Shown piece after piece: positions 23,468 to 32,552 of a DNA stretch of 64,000 nt. The DNA is from an uncultured Eubacteriales bacterium (lineage in GTDB: Bacteria; Bacillota; Clostridia; Oscillospirales; Oscillospiraceae). The stretch covers positions 62,001-126,000 of the forward strand of contig UQGJ01000002.1 of NCBI GenBank assembly GCA_900540545.1, written 5' to 3'. Below the pieces are notes generated by a model. That model did not search any database. It worked only from the letters and a program-made list of their open reading frames with translations, and had not been told where the DNA came from. A program made the translations under genes and the position numbers. Position 1 is the stretch's first letter, and each line of letters opens with the position of its first letter.

Positions 23468-23515
23468 AAAGGCGGGAGCACCGCAGCACAGTTGCTGCGG
23501 CGCTCCCGCCTCTAT
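23466..23515 (+). terminator. Bidirectional terminator
   Basis: GGCGGGAGC + CCGCAGCA (23471-23488) pairs with TGCTGCGG + GCTCCCGCC (23493-23510) around single mismatched A/C. It sits between the CAT-like gene and convergent rodA. Confidence 0.8.
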
Positions 23516-23519
23516 CTTA

Positions 23520-24662
23520 TCATAGCTTGCTTCGGTCCCTCAGCCAGCTGGGGAGGGAGCGCATTTTGATGCTGGACACGATGCCCATGGCGGCGAACAG
23601 GGTGATGATGGACGAACCGCCGGAGCTGAAGAAGGGGAGGGTCAGCCCCACCACCGGGGCCACGTAGAGACACATGCCGATGTTCAGCACCACTTGGACC
23701 ATGAGCATCCCGGCATAGCCGGTGGCAATCAGGGCAGACTGGGGGCTGCGGGCGTTCCGTCCCACCCACATGCACCGCAGGATGATGGCGAAGAGCAGGA
23801 CCATGATGGCGACGCAGCCAATCATGCCCAGCTCCTCACCGGCCACGGAGAAGATGAAGTCGGTCCACCGGGCGGGGAGGGCGCCGTCGTTGCTGGCCTG
23901 GGTCTGGATGCCGTTGAGTAGGCCCTGGCCGCTCAACTGGCCGGAACCCAGGGCCAGGATACTGCGGCCCTGCTGGAATCCCTTGTCCAGGGGGTCCAGG
24001 TTGTGGTCGAATACCACGGCGAAGCGCATCTGGATATAGGTGGGCAGGTGGGGCCAGGCCAGAAAGCCAAGAACACCCGCCGCCGCGCCGCCCAGGAGAA
24101 ACCACCGGACTTTGACCCCGGCCACCCACAGCATGACGAGGGTGATAAAGACGTATACCAGGCTCATGCCCATGTCCCCGGAGACCACGGCGATGAGTCC
24201 GCACAGGAACAGGGCGTGGACGCCGATTTGGGCCAGAGAGGAGATGCGGCTGATGCCTTCCTCCTGGAGCTTGGACATCTGCTTGGCCAAGAGCATCACG
24301 AAAGGTATTTTCACAATCTCGGCCGGCTGGATGCTGATGACCTTCAAATCGATCCAACTCTTGTTGCCGCCGACTTCTTTGCCAAACGGGACCAGGGCCA
24401 GAATCGCCAAAACACTGAATACCAGCAGCAGCTTCCAGGAGCGCTCGGTCAAAAGCTCAATGTCCACAAAGGACATGACCATGTAGGCGATGATGCCCAG
24501 AGCGATGGACAGGAGCTGGACCAGGACAAAGCGGTTGGTGTCCTGGTACTGGGTGGCGCTGTAAATCAGGACCACGCCGAAGAGGGAGGCGGCCAGTATC
24601 AGCCCCAGCAGGACCAGGTCGGCCTTACGGAAAAATTCTTTGATACTGTCGGTGAGCCACAC
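23520..24662 (-). CDS. rodA: RodA-like SEDS peptidoglycan glycosyltransferase
   Basis: 380 aa, about ten membrane segments. The start is set at the GTG at 24662 (VWLTDSIKEFF), 8 nt from AGGAGG; GTG 24671 and ATG 24668 overlap or abut that site. SEDS signatures: the WID LKVISIQPAEIVKIPFVMLLA block, FDHNLDPLDKGFQQGRSILALGSGQLSGQG, DFIFSVAGEELG (catalytic Asp region), and the C-terminal VGLTLPFFSSGGSS. Polymerises lipid II for cell elongation together with a class B PBP. FtsW and SpoVE are the alternatives; short loops and the TDFIFSVAGEELGMIG block favour RodA. Confidence 0.92.
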   Translation of the reverse strand: MWLTDSIKEFFRKADLVLLGLILAASLFGVVLIYSATQYQDTNRFVLVQLLSIALGIIAYMVMSFVDIELLTERSWKLLLVFSVLAILALVPFGKEVGGNKSWIDLKVISIQPAEIVKIPFVMLLAKQMSKLQEEGISRISSLAQIGVHALFLCGLIAVVSGDMGMSLVYVFITLVMLWVAGVKVRWFLLGGAAAGVLGFLAWPHLPTYIQMRFAVVFDHNLDPLDKGFQQGRSILALGSGQLSGQGLLNGIQTQASNDGALPARWTDFIFSVAGEELGMIGCVAIMVLLFAIILRCMWVGRNARSPQSALIATGYAGMLMVQVVLNIGMCLYVAPVVGLTLPFFSSGGSSIITLFAAMGIVSSIKMRSLPSWLRDRSKL

Positions 24663-24699
24663 AGGCATCACCTCCTTTGTACATGAGAGGAATCAAAGT

Positions 24700-24728
24700 A
24701 TTTTACCACGTTCCGGCGGGTTCGTAAA
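24700..24728 (-). promoter_or_regulatory. Putative promoter of rodA
   Basis: Minus strand TTTACG (24728-24723), 17 bp, TAAAAT (24705-24700). Confidence 0.5.
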
Positions 24729-24752
24729 CAGGCAGTTGGTTCAAACCCTGTG

Positions 24753-24781
24753 TTGCCGGGACAGCAGAAATATGGTAGGAT
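24753..24781 (+). promoter_or_regulatory. Putative promoter of the alpha/beta hydrolase gene
   Basis: TTGCCG (24753-24758), 17 bp, TAGGAT (24776-24781), 23 bp before the start codon. Confidence 0.5.
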
Positions 24782-24804
24782 ACGGGGCGGAGGAGGTGGA
24801 AGAT

Positions 24805-25674
24805 ATGCCTTGGAAGCAGTTTTATCTGGACGAGAATGGAAAACATCTCTTCTGCAATGCACATCTGGCCGGGCGCGGGGCGATGAATGTCGTCGTGACC
24901 CACACGCCGGTGGTCTCTACGGTCGATATAGCCAACTACTATGCGCCGTTGGCGCAGTATGGGGTCAACGTGTTCGCCTTCGATTTCAGCGGGACAGGGA
25001 AGAGCGGGGGCAGGGAGGCGGACTTTTCCAGAAGGACGATAGTGGAGGACCTGGACCTTTTGGTCGAATATGTCGCAGGCCGCTTTCCGGGACCCATCAA
25101 CCTCTACGGGAGCACGGGGATTGGTGGGATATTCGCCCAATACTATGTCTGCCAGACAGACAGGATCAAGAGCTTTGCACAGTTCGCCTGCCTGACCTAT
25201 GGGGAGACGGTAGGGCTTGGCTATCCGCGCTGGCTGGTCCAGGCGCTTTGCCCCGTGCTGCATTGGCTGCCCAACATGCGGTTGACCATGAAGCCGCCCA
25301 AGTATACTGGCTTCCATCAGGAGCTGGACGAGGCTTTTTATGGGGAGATGCTGCGGCTCCACCCGGATTTCTGGCGATGCAGCACCAAAGTGACCCTGGC
25401 CCTGCTGGAGATGGCGGTGGCCGGGGACAGCGCTTTCAGGAGGACGGTGGATATTCCCACGCTGGTCTTTCAGACCATGCACGACCGGTATTTTTCGCCC
25501 GCCCATTTTGAGCGGTACTTTGCGGCCTTGAAAGGCCCCAAGAGGCTGATCCGCATCGATGACGTACACAACAGCTACTATATCCATAGTGAGCGGTTTT
25601 GCAAAGAAGTCTATACATGGTTTCAGGAGCAGGCGGACGGGCCAGTTTTACAGCGGGAAGAAATTATGCTATAA
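24805..25674 (+). CDS. Alpha/beta hydrolase with atypical nucleophile elbow
   Basis: 289 aa, start after GGAGGAGG. A serine-hydrolase-like fold: [43 protein letters not shown] (oxyanion region), [21 protein letters not shown] (elbow), [22 protein letters not shown] (catalytic Asp) and [15 protein letters not shown] (catalytic His). The elbow reads Y-G-S-T-G-I-G rather than G-x-S-x-G, so the nucleophile (Ser or Thr) is uncertain and the protein could be catalytically altered. Codon usage is less GC-rich than neighbours (TAT, GAT, AGA frequent). No operon partner; the tsaE promoter lies inside its 3' end. Confidence 0.82.
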   Translation: MPWKQFYLDENGKHLFCNAHLAGRGAMNVVVTHTPVVSTVDIANYYAPLAQYGVNVFAFDFSGTGKSGGREADFSRRTIVEDLDLLVEYVAGRFPGPINLYGSTGIGGIFAQYYVCQTDRIKSFAQFACLTYGETVGLGYPRWLVQALCPVLHWLPNMRLTMKPPKYTGFHQELDEAFYGEMLRLHPDFWRCSTKVTLALLEMAVAGDSAFRRTVDIPTLVFQTMHDRYFSPAHFERYFAALKGPKRLIRIDDVHNSYYIHSERFCKEVYTWFQEQADGPVLQREEIML

Positions 25675-25675
25675 T
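25647..25675 (+). promoter_or_regulatory. Promoter of the tsaE-tsaB-upp operon
   Basis: TTTACA (25647-25652), 17 bp, TATAAT (25670-25675), located in the last codons of the hydrolase gene. Confidence 0.7.
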
Positions 25676-25698
25676 GGTGCAGAGAAAAAAGCGGGGGG

Positions 25699-26133
25699 AT
25701 GGCTTTGGAATACGTGACCAACAGCCCGGAGGAGACGGAGAACGTGGGCGCGGCCCTGGCCGGGCGGCTGCCCGCCGGGAGCGTGGTGGCCTTTACCGGG
25801 GACCTGGGGGCGGGTAAGACCGCCTTTGTGCGGGGGATGGCCCGGGGCCTGGGCATCACCGGGCGGGTGACAAGCCCCACCTTCACCATCGTCAACGAGT
25901 ACGAGGGCGGGCGGCTGCCCCTGTTCCATTTTGACATGTACCGCCTGGGCTCCGCCGACGAGCTGTTCGACATCGGCTGGGAGGACTACCTGGGCCGGGG
26001 CGGCGTGTGCGCCGTGGAGTGGAGCGAGCGGGTCGGCGAGGCCCTGGAGCCGGGTTGTATCCGGGTGGACATCCGCCGGGGAGACAGTGACGGGCAGCGC
26101 ATTATCACCATCACGGGGGAGGGCGGAACATGA
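25699..26133 (+). CDS. tsaE: tRNA threonylcarbamoyladenosine biosynthesis ATPase TsaE
   Basis: 144 aa. P-loop [19 protein letters not shown], then [15 protein letters not shown] and FHFDMYRLG, which are TsaE hallmarks; C-terminal [12 protein letters not shown]. It powers the TsaB-TsaD-TsaE complex that adds threonylcarbamoyl to A37 of ANN-decoding tRNAs. It overlaps tsaB by 4 bp (ATGA). tsaD is not in the window; the Sua5-type enzyme making the carbamoyl donor is at 37.7 kb. Confidence 0.96.
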   Translation: MALEYVTNSPEETENVGAALAGRLPAGSVVAFTGDLGAGKTAFVRGMARGLGITGRVTSPTFTIVNEYEGGRLPLFHFDMYRLGSADELFDIGWEDYLGRGGVCAVEWSERVGEALEPGCIRVDIRRGDSDGQRIITITGEGGT

Positions 26134-26849
26134 AGATTTTGGCGTTGGAGTCCTCCGCCGTGGCGGCGTCGGTTTGCGTGTGGCAGGACGGGGAGCTGGT
26201 GGCCCAGTCCTTCCAGCGCAGCGGCCTGACCCATAGCCGGACCCTGCTCCCCATGTGCGAAGCCCTGCTGGACCACTGCGGCCTGACCCTGGCGGAGATG
26301 GATGTGCTGGCCGTGGCGGCAGGGCCGGGGTCCTTTACCGGCCTGCGCATCGGCGTGGCAGCGTGTAAGGGCCTGGCCTGGCCAGGTGACAAGCCCTGCG
26401 CCGGGGTGTCCACACTGGAGGCCATGTGCTGGCCCCTGGCCCATCTAGAGGGGGCCGACCTTTGCGCCGTCATGGACGCGCGCCGCAGCCAGGTCTATAA
26501 CGCCCGCTTCCAGGCGGGGGAGGGGACTCTGACCCGCCTGTGCCCGGACCGGGCCATTTCCATGGCCGATTTGGCGGAGGAGCTGAATGGACGGAAAAAA
26601 ACGCAGATTTTGGTTGGAGACGGGGCCAAGCTGTGCTATAATGAACTGACGAAATGGGGCGTCCCTGTGGCCCTGGCCCCGGCCCACCTTCTCTACCAGA
26701 GCGCGTGGGGGGTGGCCCAGGGGGCGGCAGAGCTGGCCCGGCAGGGCAAGCTGGTCTCCGCCCAGGACCTGACGCCCGTCTATCACCGACTGTCCCAGGC
26801 CGAACGGGAACGGCTGAGTAAAAATGAAGGGGAAGAACAACATGGATGA
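26130..26849 (+). CDS. tsaB: tRNA threonylcarbamoyladenosine biosynthesis protein TsaB
   Basis: 239 aa. Degenerate ASKHA-fold partner that scaffolds Tsa[34 protein letters not shown] and [15 protein letters not shown] are diagnostic. Translationally coupled to tsaE upstream and overlapping the start of upp by 8 bp, so the three genes form one operon. A RimI-like acetyltransferase, commonly next in this operon, is absent here. Confidence 0.95.
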   Translation: MKILALESSAVAASVCVWQDGELVAQSFQRSGLTHSRTLLPMCEALLDHCGLTLAEMDVLAVAAGPGSFTGLRIGVAACKGLAWPGDKPCAGVSTLEAMCWPLAHLEGADLCAVMDARRSQVYNARFQAGEGTLTRLCPDRAISMADLAEELNGRKKTQILVGDGAKLCYNELTKWGVPVALAPAHLLYQSAWGVAQGAAELARQGKLVSAQDLTPVYHRLSQAERERLSKNEGEEQHG

Positions 26850-27474
26850 AATGGTACACATTTTTGACCACCCGCTGATCCAGCACAAGCTGGCGATCCT
26901 GCGCGACGAGCGCACCGGCGTCAAGGAGTTCCGGGAGATCGTCTCCGAGATCGCCACCCTCATGTGCTACGAGGCCACCCGGGACCTGCAGACCGAGGAG
27001 GTCGAGGTCAAGACCCCCGTGGCCGTGGGCAAGTGCCGGACGCTGGCCGGGAAGAAGCTGGCCATCGTCCCCATCCTCCGGGCCGGCCTGGGCATGGTGG
27101 ACGGCATCCTCACCCTCATCCCCTCCGCCAAGGTGGGTCACATCGGCCTCTACCGGGACCCCGATACCCTGGAGCCGGTGGAGTACTACTGCAAGATGCC
27201 CTCCGACATCGCGGAGCGGGACGTCATCATTCTGGACCCCATGCTGGCCACCGGCGGCTCCGCCTCCGCGGCCATCCAGTTCATCAAGAACTATGAGGTC
27301 AAGCACATCAAGTTGATGAACATCATTGCCGCCCCCGAGGGCGTGGAGCGTATCCGCCACGACCACCCCGACGTGGCTGTCTACTGCGCCGCCCTGGACG
27401 AGAAGCTCAACGAGCACGGCTACATCGTGCCCGGCCTGGGTGACGCGGGTGACCGCATCTTCGGCACGAAGTAA
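26842..27474 (+). CDS. upp: Uracil phosphoribosyltransferase
   Basis: 210 aa, standard length. Salvages uracil to UMP with [25 protein letters not shown] at the N-terminus, [18 protein letters not shown] loop [12 protein letters not shown], and C-terminal [16 protein letters not shown] are diagnostic. Start ATG at 26842 follows GAAGGGGAAG within the end of tsaB. A strong terminator follows. Confidence 0.97.
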   Translation: MDEMVHIFDHPLIQHKLAILRDERTGVKEFREIVSEIATLMCYEATRDLQTEEVEVKTPVAVGKCRTLAGKKLAIVPILRAGLGMVDGILTLIPSAKVGHIGLYRDPDTLEPVEYYCKMPSDIAERDVIILDPMLATGGSASAAIQFIKNYEVKHIKLMNIIAAPEGVERIRHDHPDVAVYCAALDEKLNEHGYIVPGLGDAGDRIFGTK

Positions 27475-27479
27475 GAAAT

Positions 27480-27524
27480 CCACAAAAAGCGGGCCCGGTC
27501 ATCGACCGGGCCCGCTTTTTGTGG
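27480..27524 (+). terminator. Bidirectional terminator
   Basis: A 21-bp perfect stem, CCACAAAAAGCGGGCCCGGTC (first 20 bases at 27480-27499 shown in part) with its complement at 27504-27524. T-runs on both strands serve upp and the convergent DUF554 gene. Confidence 0.9.
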
Positions 27525-27526
27525 AT

Positions 27527-28210
27527 TCAGACGAGAGAGATCAGGGAATAGTACAGAACCGGCCCCAGCAGCGCGGGCAGGTAATTTGCCACCTTGACCT
27601 TCACCACGTCCAGCAGGTCCAGGGAGATGGCGAAAATGAGCAGGGAGCCGATGGCGGAAATCTCGTTGGTCATCTCCGGGGTGAGGAAGGGGGCGATGAC
27701 CCCGGCCAGCAGGAAGATGGCCGCCTCGTAGAGAAAGACGAGGGGGCCGGAGAGCATGACGCTGGGGCCGTAGATGGCGCCGTAGATGAGGGTGCTGGAG
27801 GTGTCCAGCACGCACTTGAACAGGAGGATGGAGGGGTCTCCCTGCAGACCGACATTCAGCGGCCCGATGATGGCCATGGAGCCCACGGCCTGTATCATAA
27901 AAACGGTGATAAAGCCTTTGGAGAAATTCTCACTGCTGGATTTGAACCTGGACTGCAAAAAGCCGCCGAAGGACTGGAACTTGCCGTCCAGGTCCGACGC
28001 CACACCCAGCACGGAACCCAGGACGCAGCTTAAAATCATCAGCATGGAGTTCTGAGTGGCGATGGCCCCCTGAAGCCCCACGGCCACCATGCACAGGTTG
28101 GCGATAATGAGCAGGGAGTGGACCTGCTTTTCCGAAATGAACCGCTTGAGGAAGATGCTGGCGAGACCGCCGGCCTCGATGCCGACCAGGTTCAGCAGAA
28201 CGTAAAGCAT
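27527..28210 (-). CDS. DUF554 family membrane protein (YdfK-like)
   Basis: 227 aa, about seven membrane segments. DUF554 hallmarks: an early glycine-rich helix, a GSVLGVASDLDGKFQSFG loop, ENFSKGFITVFMIQAVGSMAIIGPLNVGLQGDPSILLFKCVLD, and a C-terminal KVKVANYLPALLGPVLY. Function of the family is unknown; it is predicted to be a transporter. It lies downstream of the YfcC carrier gene on the same strand but a terminator-like hairpin separates them. Confidence 0.88.
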   Translation of the reverse strand: MLYVLLNLVGIEAGGLASIFLKRFISEKQVHSLLIIANLCMVAVGLQGAIATQNSMLMILSCVLGSVLGVASDLDGKFQSFGGFLQSRFKSSSENFSKGFITVFMIQAVGSMAIIGPLNVGLQGDPSILLFKCVLDTSSTLIYGAIYGPSVMLSGPLVFLYEAAIFLLAGVIAPFLTPEMTNEISAIGSLLIFAISLDLLDVVKVKVANYLPALLGPVLYYSLISLV

Positions 28211-28239
28211 ACTCTGATATTCCTTTCCGGAAAAGTGGG

Positions 28240-28291
28240 GGAAAACCCTTCCGGGGACGCGGACCTGACGGCCAGCGTCCCCGGAAGGGTT
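28240..28291 (-). terminator. Terminator between YfcC and DUF554 genes
   Basis: On the minus strand a 17-bp perfect stem (28291-28275 with 28260-28244), loop of 14 nt, followed by TTCCCCC. The T-run is short, so termination may be partial. Confidence 0.6.
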
Positions 28292-28325
28292 GGGAATTGG
28301 AAAGAGAGAGGGAGGATAAGTGAAG

Positions 28326-29720
28326 TCAGGCCAGACCCATGCCCTGGGCCACCAGGGAGAACACGGCGCCCAGCACCACCAGGGCGGTGATGATTTTCCA
28401 GGAGAACTTGATCCACTGCTGGTAGGTAACGCCGCCCAGCTCCAGGCCGGCCATCAGGGCGCCCGCGGTGGGGAAGAGGTAGTTGGTGAAGCCGTCGGCC
28501 AGCTGGAAGGTGGTGACCACCACCTGCTGGTTGATGCCCAGGATGTCTGCCAGGGGCTTGAGCATGGGGAAGAGGATGAAGGCCTTGCCGCTGGCGGAGA
28601 CCACGAAGAAGTTGAAGGCGATGACCACCAGATACAGCAGGATGATGATGACGAAGGGGCTCTTGCCATCGAAGACGGTGGCGATGGTGTGGATGATGGT
28701 GTCCACGATTTTGGCCTGGGCCATCAGCAGGTAAATGGCGCGGGCCACGCCGATGACGATGACGGCGGGAATCACGGTGGTGGTGCCCTTGAGGAAGTCC
28801 ACGCAGGCCTTGTTGGGGTTGGCCCAGTTAACGACCACCACCAGGACCAGCAGGCCCACGTACATTCCGGTGACGTCGATCATACTCCAGCCCAGGCCGA
28901 TGGCGCCCACCGCCTGGAAGATGAAGCCGAAGAGCAGGATGCACAGGGTGACGATACGCTGCCAGGTGAAGGGCACGTCGGGGCCGGCGTCGGCCGCCTG
29001 TCCGGGGAGGCTCTGCTGGTAGTCGGGCACCACACTCTTGGTGGGGTCCTTTTTGATTTTCTTGCAGTAGTAGACCATATAGGCGGACAGGACCACGAAG
29101 CAGATGACGAACTCCACCAGCCGGTAGCTCCAGGCGGAGAACATGGTCAGGCCGGCCAGATTCTGGCAGATGCCGGTGGTGAACATATTGAACGCGCCGG
29201 TGGTGAAGCCGATGGCCACGCCCAGCAGGTTCATGGCCACGCCCACCATGCGGTCATAGCCCAGGGACAGGGCCACGGCCACGGACATGGGGAGGAAGGG
29301 GAGCGCGCCCTCGCCGAAGCCGATGACGCCCATCAGGCCGAAGACCAGGGTAAGCACCACGACGATAAAGGTCTCCTTGCCCTTGGAGGCCCGGGCCAGG
29401 GCGTGGAGCCCGGCGGCGATGGCCCCGGTCTCCTCGATGACGTGGAGGACGCCGGAGATGACCAGGATGCTGACGATGGTACTGGCCGACTCCACAATGC
29501 CCTGCGGGATGGAGCTGAGGAAACTCTTTAGGGTGATGGGGGATTCGTTGGTGATGTAAGAGAACTGGGTGGGGTCGATGGCCCCGGTTGCGGTGCGGGC
29601 GAACTCGCCGCTGGGGATGAATACGGCCAGGATGGTGACGATGAGCATAATGATCATCAGGATGATGAGTACGTGAGGGAGCGTGAAACCTTTCTTTTTC
29701 TCTGCCAGAGCTTTACCCAT
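28326..29720 (-). CDS. YfcC-family carrier (anaerobic C4-dicarboxylate/amino-acid exchanger type)
   Basis: 464 aa, about twelve membrane segments. N-terminal KKGFTLPHVLIILMIIMLIVTILAVFIPSGEF(A/R) is the YfcC signature. ILVISGVLHVIEETGAIAAGL, GFGEGALPFLPM and SASGKAFILFPMLKPLADILGINQQ are further conserved blocks. Relatives carry dicarboxylates or arginine/ornithine across the membrane; the substrate here is not deducible. The upstream 340 bp has inverted repeats that could be operators. Confidence 0.9.
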   Translation of the reverse strand: MGKALAEKKKGFTLPHVLIILMIIMLIVTILAVFIPSGEFARTATGAIDPTQFSYITNESPITLKSFLSSIPQGIVESASTIVSILVISGVLHVIEETGAIAAGLHALARASKGKETFIVVVLTLVFGLMGVIGFGEGALPFLPMSVAVALSLGYDRMVGVAMNLLGVAIGFTTGAFNMFTTGICQNLAGLTMFSAWSYRLVEFVICFVVLSAYMVYYCKKIKKDPTKSVVPDYQQSLPGQAADAGPDVPFTWQRIVTLCILLFGFIFQAVGAIGLGWSMIDVTGMYVGLLVLVVVVNWANPNKACVDFLKGTTTVIPAVIVIGVARAIYLLMAQAKIVDTIIHTIATVFDGKSPFVIIILLYLVVIAFNFFVVSASGKAFILFPMLKPLADILGINQQVVVTTFQLADGFTNYLFPTAGALMAGLELGGVTYQQWIKFSWKIITALVVLGAVFSLVAQGMGLA

Positions 29721-30060
29721 GGATGATTCCTCCTCTTGTTGTCTCGCTTCCTGCGGCCTTGGCGGTGGAGGGGAACAGGTTCCCTCCGTGCAGTCGCTCT
29801 ATTTATATGCAAGGCCGATGCCAAATTGGCGGACGAGGAGAAAATCCCCATAAAACAAGCGCTTTTCCGACCGGTTGGACGGAAGCGGCCGGATGGAGAG
29901 CAAAATTTTTTTACCATGCCGTAAAAAATCGCCACGGAGAGCAAAAAAATTTGCTTTTGGCTGGGACGCACAGCCCTGTATTGAGATTTTCTGCATCTTG
30001 TGGTAAACTATAAAACTAAGCGCAATAAAATAGGTTATCAAGTTCCGAGAGGAGTTTCCT
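29721..30060. other. Intergenic regulatory region between the YfcC gene and ddl
   Basis: A 340-bp region without a gene, notably AT-rich for this window. It holds the ddl promoter (29981-30009), a strong inverted repeat TTTTTTAC-CATGCC-GTAAAAAA (29907-29928), a second inverted repeat AGCAAA-AAAA-TTTGCT (29940-29955), and a direct repeat GGAGAGCAAAA at 29895 and 29936 (41 bp apart, near four helical turns). A minus-strand TATAAA (29800s) may be the YfcC -10, without a clear -35. Confidence 0.5.
29981..30009 (+). promoter_or_regulatory. Promoter of ddl-murF
   Basis: TTGAGA (29981-29986), 17 bp, TAAACT (30004-30009), 51 bp before ddl. Confidence 0.65.
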
Positions 30061-31119
30061 ATGAAAATCGTTGTTTTGGCCGGCGGACTGAGCCCGGAGC
30101 GGAATGTGTCCCTGTCCTCCGGCGTGATGGTGGCCGAGGCCCTGCGGGCGCGGGGGCACCTGGTGGCCCTGGTGGACCTGTTCTTCGGCCTGGAGAACTG
30201 GCCGGGGACCCCGGAGGCCCTCTATGACGCCCCCGTGCCCCAGTCCTGGCGGAAGGTGGACCACGGCGCCCCGGACCTGGTGAGCGTGAAGGCCAGCCGG
30301 AAGACCCCCGGCGAGAGTCAGTTCGGCCCCGGTGTGCTGGACTTGTGCGCCCAGGCCGACGCGGTGTTCCTGGCACTTCACGGATCCTGCGGCGAGGACG
30401 GCCGCATCCAGGCGGCCCTGGACCTGATGGGCATCCCCTACACCGGCTCCGGCTATCTGGGCTCCGCCGTCGCCATGGATAAGGACCTGACCAAGAAGCT
30501 GGCCGCCGAGGCGGGGGTCGTCACCCCCAGGTGGCAGGCGGTCCGCTATACGGAAAGGGATGTGGACAGCCTCACCAGCCGGACGCCGGTGCCCTGCGTG
30601 GTAAAGCCGGTGGACAGCGGTTCCTCCATCGGGGTATCCATCGTCCACAGCAAAAAGGAGCTGCATGCCGCCCTGCTGGACGGCCTGCGCTTTGGGGGCC
30701 GGACGGTGCTGGAGCAGTACATCCAGGGCCGGGAGGTCCAGGTGGGGGTCCTGGAGGACAAGGCCCTGCCCTCCATTGAGATCATCCCCAAGTCCGGCTT
30801 CTACGACTATGAGAACAAGTACCAGCCCGGCGCGGCCACCGAGGTCTGCCCGGCCCCGGTGGCGCCGGAGGAGGAGGCCGCTCTGGAAGCCGCCGCCCTG
30901 AAGGTCCACCGCCTGCTGGGCCTGTCGGTCTACTCCAGGGCCGACTTCATCCTCACCCCCGACGGGACGCCCTGGTTCCTGGAAATCAACACCCTGCCCG
31001 GCATGACCCCCACCAGTCTGCTGCCCCAGGAGGCCGCGGCGGTGGGCATCGGCTACGGAGAGCTCTGCGAGCGGATCCTGACGGCCTCTCTGAAAGCCCG
31101 CGCCGCCTGCACGCTGTGA
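30061..31119 (+). CDS. ddl: D-alanine--D-alanine ligase
   Basis: 352 aa. ATP-grasp enzyme joining two D-Ala. IVVLAGGLSPERNVSLSSG at the start, LHGSCGEDGRIQAALDLMGIPYTGSG, VVKPVDSGSSIGVSIV, YENKYQPGAA (omega-loop region with a Tyr, as in D-Ala-D-Ala not D-Lac ligases), and FLEINTLPGMTPTSLLPQEAAAVG. The K-Y pair in the omega loop argues for ordinary D-Ala-D-Ala specificity. Directly followed by murF, which uses its product. GAGAGGAG Shine-Dalgarno. Confidence 0.96.
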   Translation: MKIVVLAGGLSPERNVSLSSGVMVAEALRARGHLVALVDLFFGLENWPGTPEALYDAPVPQSWRKVDHGAPDLVSVKASRKTPGESQFGPGVLDLCAQADAVFLALHGSCGEDGRIQAALDLMGIPYTGSGYLGSAVAMDKDLTKKLAAEAGVVTPRWQAVRYTERDVDSLTSRTPVPCVVKPVDSGSSIGVSIVHSKKELHAALLDGLRFGGRTVLEQYIQGREVQVGVLEDKALPSIEIIPKSGFYDYENKYQPGAATEVCPAPVAPEEEAALEAAALKVHRLLGLSVYSRADFILTPDGTPWFLEINTLPGMTPTSLLPQEAAAVGIGYGELCERILTASLKARAACTL

Positions 31120-31143
31120 AACATTGGATGTGAGGAGAGTTTT

Positions 31144-32538
31144 ATGGAACCCATCACCATACGAGAGATTTTGGAGGCCGTGGACGGCAAGCTGCTGGGG
31201 GAGTTCAGCGGCCTGGACCAGACCCTGACCCACGTGTTTACCGACAGCCGGGACCCAATTGAGGGCGGGCTGTTCATCCCCCTGGTGGGGGAGCGGTTCG
31301 ACGGCCACGCCTTTATTGAGAGCGCCCTGTCCGGCGGCGGGGCGGGCTGCTTCACCCAGCGGGAGCGGGAGAGCTATCTCCCAGGCAAATTCTATATCAA
31401 GGTGAGCAGCACCCAAAAGGCCCTGCGGGATCTGGCCCGACACTACAAGCAGAAGTTCCCCATCCCCTTCATCGGCATCACCGGTAGCGTGGGCAAGACC
31501 ACCACCAAGGACATGGCGGCGGCGGTGCTGGGGGAGCGGTTCAAGGTCCTCAAGACCGAGGGGAACTTCAACAACGAGGTGGGCCTTCCCATGACCCTGC
31601 TGCGGCTCAACAGCAGCCACGAGGTCTGCGTGTTGGAGATGGGCATGAACCACTTCGGGGAAATCGAATATCTGAGCGCCATCGTGGAGCCGGACGTGGC
31701 CGTCATCACCAACATCGGGGACTCCCACATCGAGAACCTGGGGTCCCGGGAGAACATTTTGAAGGCCAAGTGCGAGATTTTCTCCCATATGGACGAGGAC
31801 AGGGGCTTCGTGGTCCTGAACGGCGACGACGAGCTGCTGACCACTCTGCGGGGCAAACTGCCCTTCCAGACCGTCTATGTGGGCACCGGGGCGGGCTTGG
31901 ACTATCGGGCCGACGACGTGGTGAGCGACGGAGAGAAGCACGTGTCCTGTCAGGTGAAAACCCCTCACAGCCGCTTTGGCGTGGACATTCCGGCCCTGGG
32001 CAGCCATATGCTCTACCCCACCCTCACCGCTGCGGCGGTGGCCGAGCACTTCGGCATGACGGGGGAGGAGATCTCCCGCGGCGTCCAGCAGTTCGCCCCC
32101 ACAAAAATGCGGATGAACATCCTCAAACGGGGAGATGGCATCACCATCCTCAACGACGCCTACAACGCCAACCCCCAGTCCATGCGGGCCGCGGCGGAGG
32201 TGCTGGGCAAGACCGGGGCCGACTACAAGGTGGCGGTGCTGGGGGACATGTTCGAGCTGGGGGCCTTCGCCCCCGCCCTCCACGCAGGCGTGGGCGCCTG
32301 TCTGGGCAAGGCGGGAATCGACTGCCTGGTGGCCGTGGGCGAACTGGCCCAGCACATCTACGAGGCGGCCCGGGACGCCCAGGTCCCTCAGGTCCACTGG
32401 TGCGCTACAAAAGAGGAGGCCAAGCCCATCCTGAAGGAGTTGGTGCGGCCCAACTCCACCATTCTGGTCAAGGCCTCCCGCGGCATGGCGTTTGAAGAAC
32501 TGGTAGACTATCTGAAAGAACTGGCGCCGGAGGCGTAG
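31144..32538 (+). CDS. murF: UDP-N-acetylmuramoyl-tripeptide--D-alanyl-D-alanine ligase
   Basis: 464 aa. Adds D-Ala-D-Ala to the UDP-MurNAc-tripeptide in the cytoplasm. Mur-ligase blocks: FTDSRDPIEGGLFIPLVGERFDGHAF (substrate domain), ITGSVGKTTTKDMAAAVL (P-loop, ~residue 115-132), TEGNFNNEVGLPMTLL, EMGMNHFGEI, TNIGDSHIENLGS, and ILNDAYNANPQSMRAAAEVL. 24 bp downstream of ddl, same operon. No terminator before the convergent mtnA 15 bp away. Confidence 0.96.
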   Translation: MEPITIREILEAVDGKLLGEFSGLDQTLTHVFTDSRDPIEGGLFIPLVGERFDGHAFIESALSGGGAGCFTQRERESYLPGKFYIKVSSTQKALRDLARHYKQKFPIPFIGITGSVGKTTTKDMAAAVLGERFKVLKTEGNFNNEVGLPMTLLRLNSSHEVCVLEMGMNHFGEIEYLSAIVEPDVAVITNIGDSHIENLGSRENILKAKCEIFSHMDEDRGFVVLNGDDELLTTLRGKLPFQTVYVGTGAGLDYRADDVVSDGEKHVSCQVKTPHSRFGVDIPALGSHMLYPTLTAAAVAEHFGMTGEEISRGVQQFAPTKMRMNILKRGDGITILNDAYNANPQSMRAAAEVLGKTGADYKVAVLGDMFELGAFAPALHAGVGACLGKAGIDCLVAVGELAQHIYEAARDAQVPQVHWCATKEEAKPILKELVRPNSTILVKASRGMAFEELVDYLKELAPEA

Positions 32539-32552
32539 GGCCCAGCCTCTCC

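Noticed and set aside
20008..25674. Resistance island with mobile-element borders around MATE, CAT-like and LanFEG genes
   Set aside because: No transposase, integrase, direct-repeat border or tRNA target seen; genes have separate promoters and the same GC-rich style as neighbours, apart from the AT-richer hydrolase.
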